A DNA stretch of 64,000 nt from JADCGM01 sp943370355 (GTDB lineage Bacteria > Pseudomonadota > Alphaproteobacteria > Sphingomonadales > Sphingomonadaceae): contig CALRQP020000017.1 in assembly GCA_943370355.1 (NCBI GenBank), positions 8,187-72,186 on the forward strand. The letters run 5' to 3'. The position numbers and the translations under genes are program-made. The first letter of the stretch is position 1. Every line of letters starts with the position of its first letter. Of this stretch, positions 33,757-42,530 are shown piece by piece. Below the pieces are notes generated by a model. That model made no database searches. It saw nothing but the letters and a program-made list of their open reading frames with translations, and had not been told where the DNA came from.

Positions 33757-36062
33757 GGCAGGGACCTGCAAATGACGGGGCCGATTGCAGGCACTGCTCC
33801 GGCGACAGGCGCATAATCGAAGGTTGCTGTGCAGCGGCGGCCATTTGCCAGGCTCACATCCACAAGATTGTGACCCGCCAGCCGTTCGACATAGGCCGCA
33901 CCGTCATAGCCGACCGGAAATTCCTCGTTTGCCCCGCGCACTGTGGCGACTGAGCCAAGCTCCAACGGCGCTCCGGACTCGTCTGTCAGGCTCAGGAGTG
34001 CCGCGTGGCTGGTGGCAATAGGAAATCGAACGACGACGCCAGCGCGATCCGGCGGCCGGACGACCTGTTCGGCAGCGTCGAGGTCGGCATCCATCGGAAC
34101 GTCGGACGGTTCGATCGACAGGCCGTTGCGATCGAAGGAACGCAGTCCCGGAACCAGCAGGCGGCCGGATTTGTCGGTCCGGCCGACCAACCGGTTTTCG
34201 TGCATCACACGGACGCCGGCGAGTCCGCCCGTATCGACAACGGCAAAACTGTCGTTGATGGCCGTGGCGGCAAACAGGCCGCCATCGAGGCTCGCCACTG
34301 AACCGCGGACGCCCAGGCGTCCGGACAGCGCTTGCCCGAGCCGATCGCCGCCCGCGGTTATGGTCGCGACCGGCGACTGATAGGTTACTTCGCCGAACTG
34401 GTGGCCCCGGCCGGCATTCGAGGCGACCAATTCATAGCCAAAGTCACCCGGGCCGGAGACAGATTTGGAGACCTGCGCTTGAATATCTTCGCGGCCGTTG
34501 CCGCTGCGGGCGTTGATGCCGCCCGACGCGCCGCCGCCAAACGCCAACGATAGGCCAATGGTAACGCCGGATGCCCCAGAATGGCCGAAGCTACGGTAGC
34601 CGTTGGCGAAGAAGGCGAGGCGGTTGATCTGCGCCGAATAGCTCAGCGTCGCAATTCGGTCGCTCTGGCCGGTGTTTGCGGACCCCTCGACAGCATTGTA
34701 CGTCGCGGCCAATCCGCCGAAGCGTCCCAGCGCCAGGCCTGCATTGAGACTCAGCATCGCGCGCGTGATCGGGTCGCCGCTGGTGCCGGCCACGTCCCGG
34801 AAATTGCGAGTTGCAAAGTATGCGGAGGCCCCGAGGCTCAAACGCCCGGACGTGTGCTGAACGCTGGCCATTCCCTGAGCGCCAGACCCGGACGCACCGA
34901 AACTCACGCCGGCTGCAGCACTGGCGAGCGCCACATCAGCAAGATTCCAGGTTGCGCCGACACTTCCCGTCGCAACCCGCGTCGTGGCCTCGCCGCCCCC
35001 CTCGACGGTCAAACGACTGGTGACACCCCTGCGGTACGCGCCGCTGACCGATATTTTGCCGTAGCTGTTGCTGCGCAGTCCAAAGTCGCGCCGGATGAAG
35101 CCGGCCTGGAGGGCATAGGTCTGAAGGCCGGGTGCGAGTAGCGCGGCGCTGGCGTAGAAGGGCAAGGTGGTCACGCGCTGGCGACCCAAGGCATCGGTTA
35201 CCGCAAGAGCGATGGTCCCGGCCCCTGTCGCGACGGGCAGATGCTGAACTTCGAAAGGTCCCGTGACGCGCTGGCTGAGCATTTTTGTGCCGTTGACGAG
35301 CACGTCGACCGTCGACGGTACCGCCACCGACCCGCTGACCGATGGCAGCGGGAAGGTGATCAGGTCTGGCCGCATCCGGAAGTCCGATGTGATTTGGATC
35401 CCGCCGAGGCGGACGGGCCGCCCCCAGCCCGGTGTGCCGCTGATGAGGTCGCCGATCACGATCCGGCGGTTTGCTGCCAGGTTGGACTGCGTCGCGCTGG
35501 AATCGAGCCGAATGGCTCTGCCATGACCGCCGCCAGTGGCGAGGAGGGCGGTGGTGCTGACAACGCCAGCCGGCCCAAAGAGCCGAATGCCAAACAGACC
35601 ATTGGCATTCGCTTCTTGCGGCGTGCGGGTCACGTTCACATCATAGTCGAAGACGCCACCCGGGCCTGCCGGAGTGGCCGATGGCGCGGTCTCGGGACGA
35701 TTCGCGGCGATCACGACCGGAACGAGCGCGGCGTCGGACGCTTCGATGTCGATCGATTGGGTGGCGGAATCGATGTGCACCGAGACGCCAGGTATCGAAC
35801 TGAGGGCAACGGGGTCGTCGGTATCCGTCGCCGGTCCCTTCAGTCCCAGCGCGCGCAGTTCCGACGGGCGAATCCTGACCACGCCGTCATCGCCGGACAG
35901 AAATTCCCCGATCTTGCCCGCGGCAAATCCGTTGATGCGCACATCGAGCAGCAGAAGCGTGTCGGCAGCAAAGGCGGCGCCCGACCAAGCCAGCAGCGCG
36001 GCGCAAATCATCCCCCATCGCCCGGCGCGACGCGCGCTCAATGGCAACGAGGCAAGGGCCAT
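33753..36062 (-). CDS. Outer-membrane fimbrial usher (archaic chaperone-usher type)
   Basis: A 769-residue protein. After the signal (GMICAALLAWSGAAFA) comes an N-terminal domain, then the long beta barrel with repeated aromatic-Gly segments, the plug region VPSTVDVLVNGTKMLSQRVTGPFEVQHLPV and the GLQTYALQAGFIRRDFGLRSNSYG segment typical of the PapC/Fim usher family, and a C-terminal plug-like end. It exports and assembles the SCPU subunits. ATGA overlaps occur at both ends, linking it to SCPU genes. The size is in the range of Csu-type ushers. Confidence 0.93.
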   Translation of the reverse strand: MALASLPLSARRAGRWGMICAALLAWSGAAFAADTLLLLDVRINGFAAGKIGEFLSGDDGVVRIRPSELRALGLKGPATDTDDPVALSSIPGVSVHIDSATQSIDIEASDAALVPVVIAANRPETAPSATPAGPGGVFDYDVNVTRTPQEANANGLFGIRLFGPAGVVSTTALLATGGGHGRAIRLDSSATQSNLAANRRIVIGDLISGTPGWGRPVRLGGIQITSDFRMRPDLITFPLPSVSGSVAVPSTVDVLVNGTKMLSQRVTGPFEVQHLPVATGAGTIALAVTDALGRQRVTTLPFYASAALLAPGLQTYALQAGFIRRDFGLRSNSYGKISVSGAYRRGVTSRLTVEGGGEATTRVATGSVGATWNLADVALASAAAGVSFGASGSGAQGMASVQHTSGRLSLGASAYFATRNFRDVAGTSGDPITRAMLSLNAGLALGRFGGLAATYNAVEGSANTGQSDRIATLSYSAQINRLAFFANGYRSFGHSGASGVTIGLSLAFGGGASGGINARSGNGREDIQAQVSKSVSGPGDFGYELVASNAGRGHQFGEVTYQSPVATITAGGDRLGQALSGRLGVRGSVASLDGGLFAATAINDSFAVVDTGGLAGVRVMHENRLVGRTDKSGRLLVPGLRSFDRNGLSIEPSDVPMDADLDAAEQVVRPPDRAGVVVRFPIATSHAALLSLTDESGAPLELGSVATVRGANEEFPVGYDGAAYVERLAGHNLVDVSLANGRRCTATFDYAPVAGAVPAIGPVICRSLP

Positions 36063-36553
36063 CAATAGTTGACGGTCACGACGACCGTGTCGCTGTAGGT
36101 ACCCGGTGCTACGAAATTGCCGGCCGAGATCCGGCCATAGACGGTGAGCGTCTGGGCGCTGCCCGTGCCGGTTCCCGCCTGCCCGTCGACATTGAGGGTA
36201 TTCCGCCACGGAATGGTCCGGCTCGCGTCCTGATACAGGCGGTAGGGCAAACGGGCGGCGCCCGCTCCGGCCATGGTCGGGTAGCCCGAGCCGTCGGGAT
36301 TCAGGCCGGGACCGATGTTGATATAATAGGGGGTCGTATTGGTGCAGGTGACGGACAGCGTGGCGCTGCCGTCGCGCTGTTGCCCGGTGTAGACGCCGAG
36401 GTCGAGGCTCGCTGCCGTGATCTGACAGGTCGGCTGCACCGTCGCGGTTATGGTCATCGACGCCGTCGCCGTCGCTGCCTCTGCCGGACGCGCGAGCGCC
36501 ACCGACATGACGGCGGCGGCGAAGAGCGGGAGAAGGTGAAACTGACGTTTCAT
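36062..36553 (-). CDS. Spore coat protein U-domain pilin
   Basis: A 163-residue secreted pilin subunit: signal MKRQFHLLPLFAAAVMSVALARPAEA, then ATATASMTITATVQPTCQITAASLDLGVYTG and the terminal FVAPGTYSDTVVVTVNY, both hallmarks of SCPU. Subunits of this family polymerise by strand exchange through the usher. The ATG at 36553 begins the signal and is preferred to an upstream ATG at 36598. Overlap of its stop with the usher start indicates coupling. It lies between chaperone and usher, as a minor pilin in Csu-like operons. Confidence 0.87.
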   Translation of the reverse strand: MKRQFHLLPLFAAAVMSVALARPAEAATATASMTITATVQPTCQITAASLDLGVYTGQQRDGSATLSVTCTNTTPYYINIGPGLNPDGSGYPTMAGAGAARLPYRLYQDASRTIPWRNTLNVDGQAGTGTGSAQTLTVYGRISAGNFVAPGTYSDTVVVTVNY

Positions 36554-36615
36554 CGGCGGGCGTCCTTGCGGCCGGCGACGACGCGCATATGGCGGCATCC
36601 GGCCTGGTTTTGCGC

Positions 36616-37335
36616 TCAGGGTGCGGTTGGCAGGTTGATGGATTGATCGAGCGGCCCGGCGTCTGTCATCGCCTTCAAGCGAATGGACCGGCCGCTGACG
36701 GCGAGGTCGTCGCCCGAAAGCTGCCAGCGGCGGGTCGCGCCTGCGAGCAGGTAAGGCGACATGTTGCGCTCAACTGTGAGCTCCCGGCCATCCTCGGTGA
36801 CCAGTTTGATGTCACGGACGGTTTCATGCCGCCCGCCGCCGTTCACTGCGACGAGCCAGTTGTGTCCTTCGGAACGCGCGATCGAGTAGCCGACCATTGG
36901 AGCGATCCGGCCCTTGGGCTGGGCAAATACCGGTATGGACAGCCGCAGCGCGATCCGGACGGTCCCCGGCTCGGCCGGTGCCGGTATTTGATCGACGAGG
37001 ATGCGATAGGTGTCCTCCCGTGCCTCCGGCGCGCGCCGCAATGCGAGGCGGACCACCTGGCTCGCACCAGGATTGATGGTCGCGAGCGGCGGGCTGATCT
37101 GGATGCGATCCGACGGGACCAATTGATCGGTTCCCGTCGATTGATCCCAGGCATAGACCCGGACTTGCACCGCATTCACAGCGCTGCCCTGATTTATCAC
37201 CGTAAGCGACGTCGCCCCTTCACCGGGCCGCATCTGGATGTTGACGGGCAACACGGTCAGGGACTGTGCCCAACCGGCACCGCTCGTCAGCGCCAATGCG
37301 GCGATCGCCGCGCGGAAGGGTCCGTGCGAGATCAT
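36616..37335 (-). CDS. Periplasmic pilus assembly chaperone
   Basis: A 239-residue protein of the PapD type. After the signal (AAIAALALTSGAGWA) comes the first immunoglobulin-like domain: SLTVLPVNIQMRPGEGATSLTVINQGSAVNAVQVRVYAWDQ, with the conserved Arg/Lys near residues 90-105 in QVVRLALRRAP, and the second domain ending SIRLKAMTDAGPLDQSINLP. It holds SCPU subunits until they reach the usher. It lies second in the operon and is not overlapped by neighbours. Confidence 0.92.
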   Translation of the reverse strand: MISHGPFRAAIAALALTSGAGWAQSLTVLPVNIQMRPGEGATSLTVINQGSAVNAVQVRVYAWDQSTGTDQLVPSDRIQISPPLATINPGASQVVRLALRRAPEAREDTYRILVDQIPAPAEPGTVRIALRLSIPVFAQPKGRIAPMVGYSIARSEGHNWLVAVNGGGRHETVRDIKLVTEDGRELTVERNMSPYLLAGATRRWQLSGDDLAVSGRSIRLKAMTDAGPLDQSINLPTAP

Positions 37336-37342
37336 GGCGGCG

Positions 37343-37849
37343 CTAGTAGTTGACGACTGCGGTTACGGTATCGGTGTAGGCACCGGGAATGACGAACTGG
37401 GACGCATCGATCCGTCCGTAGATCGTAATCGACTGCGCGCTGCCATTGCCGGTTCCAGCCAGGGTCTCGCCGGGGACGGCGGTGCCCCAGTTGACGCTCC
37501 GCTGTGCGTCCTGGAACAGCGAATAGGACAGGCTCGCCGACGACGGGCCGACCATTTTCCGGGTTGTGACCGTCGCTCCTGACGCAAGGCCGGCACTCAG
37601 CCCGATGTTATAGGGCGTTGTGTTGGTGCAGGTGACCGAGATCGTCGAGGACGCGTCGGTCTGGGTCCCGGTGTAGGTACCGAAGGCCAGGCTTGAGGTC
37701 GTGATGCCGCAGGTCGCCTGGACCGTCGCCGAGACGGCGACGTTGGCAGATGCCGTCGCGGCCGATGCGCCATTGGCTTGGACGATCAAGGCGCAAGCGC
37801 CGATCAGGCCGCCTGCGCGGAGCATATTGCGTGTGGTCGTAACCGTCAT
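37343..37849 (-). CDS. Spore coat protein U-domain pilin, first gene of the operon
   Basis: A 168-residue secreted protein. The signal lies in MLRAGGLIGACALIVQANGASA; the mature form begins ATASANVAVSATVQATCGITTSSLAFGTYTG and ends FVIPGAYTDTVTAVVNY. By place it is the probable major pilin. GGGACGGAAA lies just before the ATG at 37849; an in-frame ATG at 37867 gives a longer N terminus. A palindrome at 37930-37950 lies upstream. It has the clearest homology with the 36062-36553 pilin. Confidence 0.87.
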   Translation of the reverse strand: MTVTTTRNMLRAGGLIGACALIVQANGASAATASANVAVSATVQATCGITTSSLAFGTYTGTQTDASSTISVTCTNTTPYNIGLSAGLASGATVTTRKMVGPSSASLSYSLFQDAQRSVNWGTAVPGETLAGTGNGSAQSITIYGRIDASQFVIPGAYTDTVTAVVNY

Positions 37850-37929
37850 TTTCCGTCCCGTCAGCATTGCCGCAAGCAGATCGACCGAGCTGGAGGGCTG
37901 GGTGCTTGCGTCCTGATCGGGCAACTAGG

Positions 37930-37950
37930 CCAGCGCATATTGTGCGCTGG
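37930..37950. promoter_or_regulatory. Palindrome before the pilus operon
   Basis: CCAGCGCA (37930-37937), loop TATTG and TGCGCTGG (37943-37950) form a perfect 8-bp inverted repeat 81 bases before the first pilin start in minus-strand sense. The AT-rich centre lies in an otherwise GC-rich intergenic region, and TTAATC follows. An operator for a pilus regulator is the natural reading; a terminator for the peroxiredoxin gene is less likely because that gene reads the same way and ends further to the right. Confidence 0.45.
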
Positions 37951-38014
37951 TTAATCGGCGATCAGCTGCCGACGGGACGGTAGGCGAGGGCCTTTGGAGG
38001 CCTGGTTTAGGTTC

Positions 38015-38500
38015 TTAGCCGAGCTGTTCCATCATATGTTCGGCGCTCGACACCTTGAATGCGCCCGGCTCTTCGATATTGAGCGCGCTGACGACGCCGT
38101 CCTTGACGAGCATCGAGAATCGCTGGCCGCGCAGGCCCATGCCGAACTTGCTGCCGTCCATCGTCAGGCCGAGCGCCTTGACGAAGTCGCCATTGCCGTC
38201 GGCGAGCATGGTGACATTGTCGCCGACATTCGCCGACTTGCCCCAAGCACCCATGACGAACACGTCGTTGACGCTGATGCAGGCGATTTCATCGACGCCC
38301 TTCGCCTTGATCGCGGCGGCATTCTCCACGAATCCCGGCAGATGCTTGGCCGAGCAGGTCGGCGTGAAGGCGCCCGGCACGGAAAACAGCGCGACGGTAC
38401 GGCCGCCGAACAGTTCTTCGGTCGTGACCGGCGCGGGGCCGGCCTCGGTCATCTTCATGAGCGTTGCGCTCGGAATCTTGTCGCCGACATTGACGGTCAT
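38015..38500 (-). CDS. Peroxiredoxin, Prx5 type
   Basis: A 161-residue thiol peroxidase of the Prx5 class. The peroxidatic Cys is in PGAFTPTCSAKHLPGF (about residue 49); TVNVGDKIPSATLMKM opens the fold. It should reduce hydrogen peroxide or alkyl hydroperoxides with glutaredoxin or thioredoxin. Resolving Cys in the usual place is not obvious. The ATG at 38500 is set by family start. It lies between the pilus operon and the TonB receptor on the same strand. Confidence 0.93.
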   Translation of the reverse strand: MTVNVGDKIPSATLMKMTEAGPAPVTTEELFGGRTVALFSVPGAFTPTCSAKHLPGFVENAAAIKAKGVDEIACISVNDVFVMGAWGKSANVGDNVTMLADGNGDFVKALGLTMDGSKFGMGLRGQRFSMLVKDGVVSALNIEEPGAFKVSSAEHMMEQLG

Positions 38501-38596
38501 GACGTCTCTCCATTCATAGGGGTGGGCTGCCCGCACCGCATAGCGCCGCGGCTCATGCGGCGTCCAGCGCCGCATCGGTTGCACGTGACGAAAATA

Positions 38597-38619
38597 CCCC
38601 GCCGGACTGGCCGGCGGGG
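38597..38619 (-). terminator. Rho-independent-like hairpin after the TonB receptor gene
   Basis: CCCCGCCGG and CCGGCGGGG are perfect 9-bp arms around ACTGG (read on the plus strand), 12 bases beyond the receptor stop in minus-strand sense. The following minus-strand sequence is TATTTTCG, a short T-rich run. The long GC stem and T run fit an intrinsic terminator, separating the receptor from the downstream peroxiredoxin gene. Confidence 0.7.
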
Positions 38620-38630
38620 CGTAATTTCGG

Positions 38631-41024
38631 TCAGAAGCTCTTGCGGACCGTCAGGCCGTAAGTGCGCGGTTGGCCGACGTTGAAACCGAGCCGGGCACGT
38701 CCGCCGCGTTCGCGGTCGAAGGAGAGCTTGGCGTCCTCGTCGAACAGATTGTTGACGTAGAAGGTCAGGTCGAGCCCGTTCTTGAACGACGCGCCGACAC
38801 TGTAGTTGACCAGCTGGTAGCTGGGCAGCTTCAGATCGAGCACCGTCGCATTGGTGCCGGTCGCGCCACCGAACGGCAGGTTCGACACGAAGCTGCGCGG
38901 ATTGTTTTCCTGATCGCTCGGCTGGGTGAAACGGCTGCCGACATGCTGGAAGGACAGCGTGTAGACGATCTTGTCACCCCGGCTGTTGAACGGCTGTTCG
39001 TAGACAGCGCTCGCCGACAACTGGAACTTCGGCACCGATGGCAGGCGATTCCCGTCGCGGATGCCGCCGATCACCGCCCCGGTGCCGTCACGGACGGTCG
39101 AGTTGAACTTCGCCTCAAGCAGGCTGCCCGACAGAGCGAATTCCAGGCCCTGCAGCGGCGACGCCGTGAGTTCGGCCTCGATGCCCGCCGTATGCGCCTT
39201 CGGAACGTTGAAGACGACACGCGACGAGCAGGATCCGGCATCGAGCGTTACCTGCAGATTCTTGATGTCCGTGTAGAAGGCCGCCGCATTGAACGTGACG
39301 CCGTGGCCGCGCGCCTTGATGCCGCCTTCATAGTTCCACAGCGATTCGTCGCTGTACTTCTGGTACCCGCCGAAAATGGCGCGATCCTGCACGCTGCACA
39401 GCGGCACGTTGAGCGGATCGTTGACGCCGCCAAGCCGGAAGCCCTTCGACGCCTGTGCGTTGAACGTCACATTGTCGCTGGCCTTGTAGCTGGCCAGCAG
39501 GCGCGGCGTGAAGCCGTCCGACTTGGTCCGGTCGCTACGGTTGTCGCCATTCGCGAACAGGCCGCCCGACTTGAAGGAGCGCGATTCCTTGAAATCATAA
39601 TAGCGGCCGCCGGCGGTGACTTTGAACTGGTCGGTCAGCGCATAGGTCGCCTCGCCGAACACCGCCTTCTGCGTGATGTCGTAGGGCAGGTCGGAGTTGT
39701 AGGGCGAGTTGACCGGAAAGCCGTTCCGGACCGCAGCCGACGTGCCGGCACCGAGCTTGGCGTCGGTGGCTGCGTCATAGCCCGGAGTGGGCAGGCGCTG
39801 CGAATAGTCGCGATTGACGTCAGAATAGAAGGCACCGACGACCCACTGCAGCGGTCCTTCACCGGTCGAAGCGAGCCGGACCTCCTGCGTGAACTGCTTG
39901 AGGTTGGTGGTGTCCACAAGGTTGGACGGCAGCAGCACGGCAGCCGTCGGGAAGCCGAGGTCGACCGAGACGCTGCCGGTCAACGCGCTTGCGTCGCGGC
40001 TCGCGACGATGTCGCGCTTGATGTAGCTGGTGACCGACGTCAGCTCGACCGCATCGAGGTCGATGCTACCGGTCAGGTCGGCAATGAACGTGTCATCTGA
40101 GAATTTCTCGTCGAGCAGCAGGAACTGCGTCCGTTCGGGAAAATTGACCCGCGGCCGGGTGGTCGTGAACGGGTTGGCGAACAGGTTGAACTTCTCTTCG
40201 CGGTTGAACCCGTTCGACCGGATCTCCTGATAGACGATGCGTGGCGTGATCGTGACGGTCTCGGTCGGCTTGAACATGACCGAGATGCGGCCGCCGCTGC
40301 GGTGTCCGGAGTTGACGTTCTTGTCGAGGCTGAAGTCGCTGCGCAGCGCATCGATGAAGCCGGCATATTCGGTGTGATAACCGACGGCGCGCACCGCGGC
40401 TTTTTCGCCCAACGGCAGGTTGACGACGCCCTTGATCGCGCCACCCAGCTCCTTGGCGTCGACAAGGTTCAGGTTGCCCTCGATCACACCCGACACGCCC
40501 GATGTGTCGGGCTGGTTGGTGATGTAGCGGACCGTGCCGCCGACCGAACCGGAGCCGAACAGCGTTCCCTGCGGGCCGCGCAGCGTCTCGACGCGGTTCA
40601 GGTCGAACAGGTCGAGGTCCGGCGTGAACAGCGACAGCGAAATCACCGACTCGTCGAGATAGACGCCAACCTGTTCTTTGACGCCCGGCTGGTCGCGGAC
40701 GATCTGGCCGGCCGAGACGCCACGGATCGAGACCTGGCTCTGGCCCGGCCCAAGATTCTGGATCGTCAGACCGGCAACGTTGCGGGAAATATCTTCGAGA
40801 TTCTGCGCGCCGCTGCGCTGAATATCGGCCTGCGTCTGCGCATTGATCGAAAAAGGCACGTTCTGGATCGTCGACGACCGCTTGGTCGCGGTCACGATGA
40901 TTTCGTCGGTGTCGGCGCTTGCCGTTTCCTGCGCGAATGCCGGCACGGCGATTCCGAGACCGGCGACCGTTCCTGCCAGCAGCATGCTGCGAAACATGGC
41001 GTGATGTTTATTGTTCACTGTCAT
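38631..41024 (-). CDS. TonB-dependent outer-membrane receptor
   Basis: A 797-residue protein. Signal peptide (MLLAGTVAGLGIAVPAFAQ), then TonB-box-like EIIVTATKR, the plug (NVPFSINAQTQADIQRSGAQNLEDISRNVAGLTIQN, RGVSAGQIVR) and VETLRGPQGTLFGSGSVGGTVRYIT mark a plug domain; a beta barrel of about 650 residues ends in a final Phe (VRKSF). It takes up an unknown ligand using TonB energy. No substrate gene is adjacent; sphingomonads have many such receptors for plant and lignin compounds and siderophores. Confidence 0.95.
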   Translation of the reverse strand: MTVNNKHHAMFRSMLLAGTVAGLGIAVPAFAQETASADTDEIIVTATKRSSTIQNVPFSINAQTQADIQRSGAQNLEDISRNVAGLTIQNLGPGQSQVSIRGVSAGQIVRDQPGVKEQVGVYLDESVISLSLFTPDLDLFDLNRVETLRGPQGTLFGSGSVGGTVRYITNQPDTSGVSGVIEGNLNLVDAKELGGAIKGVVNLPLGEKAAVRAVGYHTEYAGFIDALRSDFSLDKNVNSGHRSGGRISVMFKPTETVTITPRIVYQEIRSNGFNREEKFNLFANPFTTTRPRVNFPERTQFLLLDEKFSDDTFIADLTGSIDLDAVELTSVTSYIKRDIVASRDASALTGSVSVDLGFPTAAVLLPSNLVDTTNLKQFTQEVRLASTGEGPLQWVVGAFYSDVNRDYSQRLPTPGYDAATDAKLGAGTSAAVRNGFPVNSPYNSDLPYDITQKAVFGEATYALTDQFKVTAGGRYYDFKESRSFKSGGLFANGDNRSDRTKSDGFTPRLLASYKASDNVTFNAQASKGFRLGGVNDPLNVPLCSVQDRAIFGGYQKYSDESLWNYEGGIKARGHGVTFNAAAFYTDIKNLQVTLDAGSCSSRVVFNVPKAHTAGIEAELTASPLQGLEFALSGSLLEAKFNSTVRDGTGAVIGGIRDGNRLPSVPKFQLSASAVYEQPFNSRGDKIVYTLSFQHVGSRFTQPSDQENNPRSFVSNLPFGGATGTNATVLDLKLPSYQLVNYSVGASFKNGLDLTFYVNNLFDEDAKLSFDRERGGRARLGFNVGQPRTYGLTVRKSF

Positions 41025-41173
41025 GTGAGCCTCCCCATTTCTGGGGCCCCATATAGTGATGTCGTTTCGGGTCCCGAACCCGGCCAGGTGGACAGGCTCG
41101 CTGAAATTGCCGCACTGTTGCGTTTCTGTAACATTGGCATGGGCAAGTGGCGAACCGCTATGGGCCGGCTTAT

Positions 41174-41746
41174 ATGGTCGGCATGGACGCGCCGCCTTAT
41201 CTCGTCGGACAGTTGCTGCTCGCGATGCCGGGAATGGGCGATCCGCGGTTCGAGCGCGCGGCGATTGCGATGTGTGTCCACGACGAGAATGGCGCGCTCG
41301 GCCTCATCGTCAATCATATTTATGCCGGGCTGACAGCTCGGGCGCTCATGGAACAACTCGACATCGATCCGGGTGACACGCCGGATGATATTCCCGTCTA
41401 TGCCGGCGGTCCCGTCGAAATGCAGCGCGGCTTCGTGCTGCACAGTCTTGACTATGAGCGGCAGGGCACGATGTCGGTCGCTGGCGCATGGGGCCTGAGT
41501 GCTTCGCTCGATATCCTGAAGGACATCGCGGCGGGAACGGGCCCCCGCAAATGGCTCGCGGCGCTCGGCTACACCGGGTGGAGCGAGGGGCAGCTGGACG
41601 AGGAGCTGACCCGGCACGGCTGGCTCGCTGCGCCCGGGGACGCGTCGATCATCTTCGATGCGCCCTATGCCGACCGCTGGCCGCAGGCCTATGCAGCGAT
41701 AGGTGTCGCATTCGACCGGCTGTCACCGGTCGCAGGGCGCGCTTAG
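41174..41746 (+). CDS. YqgE/AlgH family protein
   Basis: A 190-residue protein with the AlgH fold: YLVGQLLLAMPGMGDPRFERAAIAMCVHDENGALGLIVN and the later PVYAGGPVEMQRGFVLHS and WAAxLG-like ALGYTGWSEGQLDEEL segments, which mark the family. Its biochemical role is not settled. The ATG at 41174 is likely; ATG 41183 and GTG 41147 are alternatives. It is divergent from the TonB receptor, with about 150 bases between starts, and no other operon partner was seen. Confidence 0.9.
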   Translation: MVGMDAPPYLVGQLLLAMPGMGDPRFERAAIAMCVHDENGALGLIVNHIYAGLTARALMEQLDIDPGDTPDDIPVYAGGPVEMQRGFVLHSLDYERQGTMSVAGAWGLSASLDILKDIAAGTGPRKWLAALGYTGWSEGQLDEELTRHGWLAAPGDASIIFDAPYADRWPQAYAAIGVAFDRLSPVAGRA

Positions 41747-41850
41747 CCCTAACGGGCGTTAACTGCCTCCATTGGCAAATCGTCAATATCCCTTGCCGTA
41801 AATGGACATGCCGCTGTCGCAAGAAGCGCGGCGGTGGAGGGAATGGTCCG

Positions 41851-41961
41851 ATGGCACGCACGCTCAACCTGTTCGCCGCACTCGCCGCACTGGCGCTGGG
41901 CCTGACGCTGGCCGCAACGCCGGCACGGGCTGCCGAAACGATATTGAGCCAGCCAGCCTGA
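41851..41961 (+). CDS. Putative 36-residue secreted peptide
   Basis: Sequence reads MARTLNLFAALAALALGLTLA and then TPARAAETILSQPA: nearly all is a signal-peptide-like hydrophobic segment with an Ala-x-Ala site, leaving a mature tail of about 9 residues. GGAGGG lies about 11 bases upstream, rather far. It may be a small regulatory leader or a decayed gene, and is reported at low confidence because such short frames occur by chance. Confidence 0.35.
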   Translation: MARTLNLFAALAALALGLTLAATPARAAETILSQPA

Positions 41962-42016
41962 CCCGACAGTATCATGATCGGGGCGGTGGGAGTCGCCCCT
42001 TGTAGGGGGTAGTTTC

Positions 42017-42502
42017 ATGTTGCGACGTAAGTTCGTCGCGGCCGCGCTGGTTGCAGCGCTCGCCGCGTCCCAAGTCTCTGCGCAGTGCTGGACCGGCGAG
42101 GAAGTGTCCGCCGCTCGCATTCGCGATCTCCAGACCGCTTTAATGGTTGGCGCACTGCAGTGTCGCGGCACATCCTACGACGTGCTGCCGGCTTTCAATC
42201 GGTTCGTCCGCGCGGCGCGTGGGACGATCGCCAAGCAGAATGATCTGCTCCGCGCCCATTTTGCCGACGAACGCGACGGCGCGGGGGCCTATGACCGGTT
42301 CACGACCGCTCTGGCTAACGGCCATTCGCAAGGTGCGGGTGCCGAGGATTATTGCGCTTCGATGCGCGACGTCGCGGCGGCGGCAGAGGATGCGGCCAAT
42401 TCCCGCAATCAGGTCGAAGAGCTGACGGCGCTCGCTGAACGCTTTGCCGATCGGGTTCGCGGCGTCGGCCGCAGCTGTTCGGTGGAAACCGCTTCGCGTT
42501 GA
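42017..42502 (+). CDS. Secreted helical protein of unknown function
   Basis: A 161-residue protein with a signal peptide (FVAAALVAALAASQVSA). The mature part is predicted mostly helical, with four Cys (CWTGEEVSAARIRDLQTALMVGALQCRG, EDYCASMRD, VGRSCSVE) suited to two disulfides. AGGGGGTAG precedes the ATG. It lies alone between AlgH and a convergent minus-strand gene. No family recognised; a small periplasmic protein is the safe description. Confidence 0.75.
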   Translation: MLRRKFVAAALVAALAASQVSAQCWTGEEVSAARIRDLQTALMVGALQCRGTSYDVLPAFNRFVRAARGTIAKQNDLLRAHFADERDGAGAYDRFTTALANGHSQGAGAEDYCASMRDVAAAAEDAANSRNQVEELTALAERFADRVRGVGRSCSVETASR

Positions 42503-42530
42503 GTGGCGTGGGTGGACACGGCGACGACTG

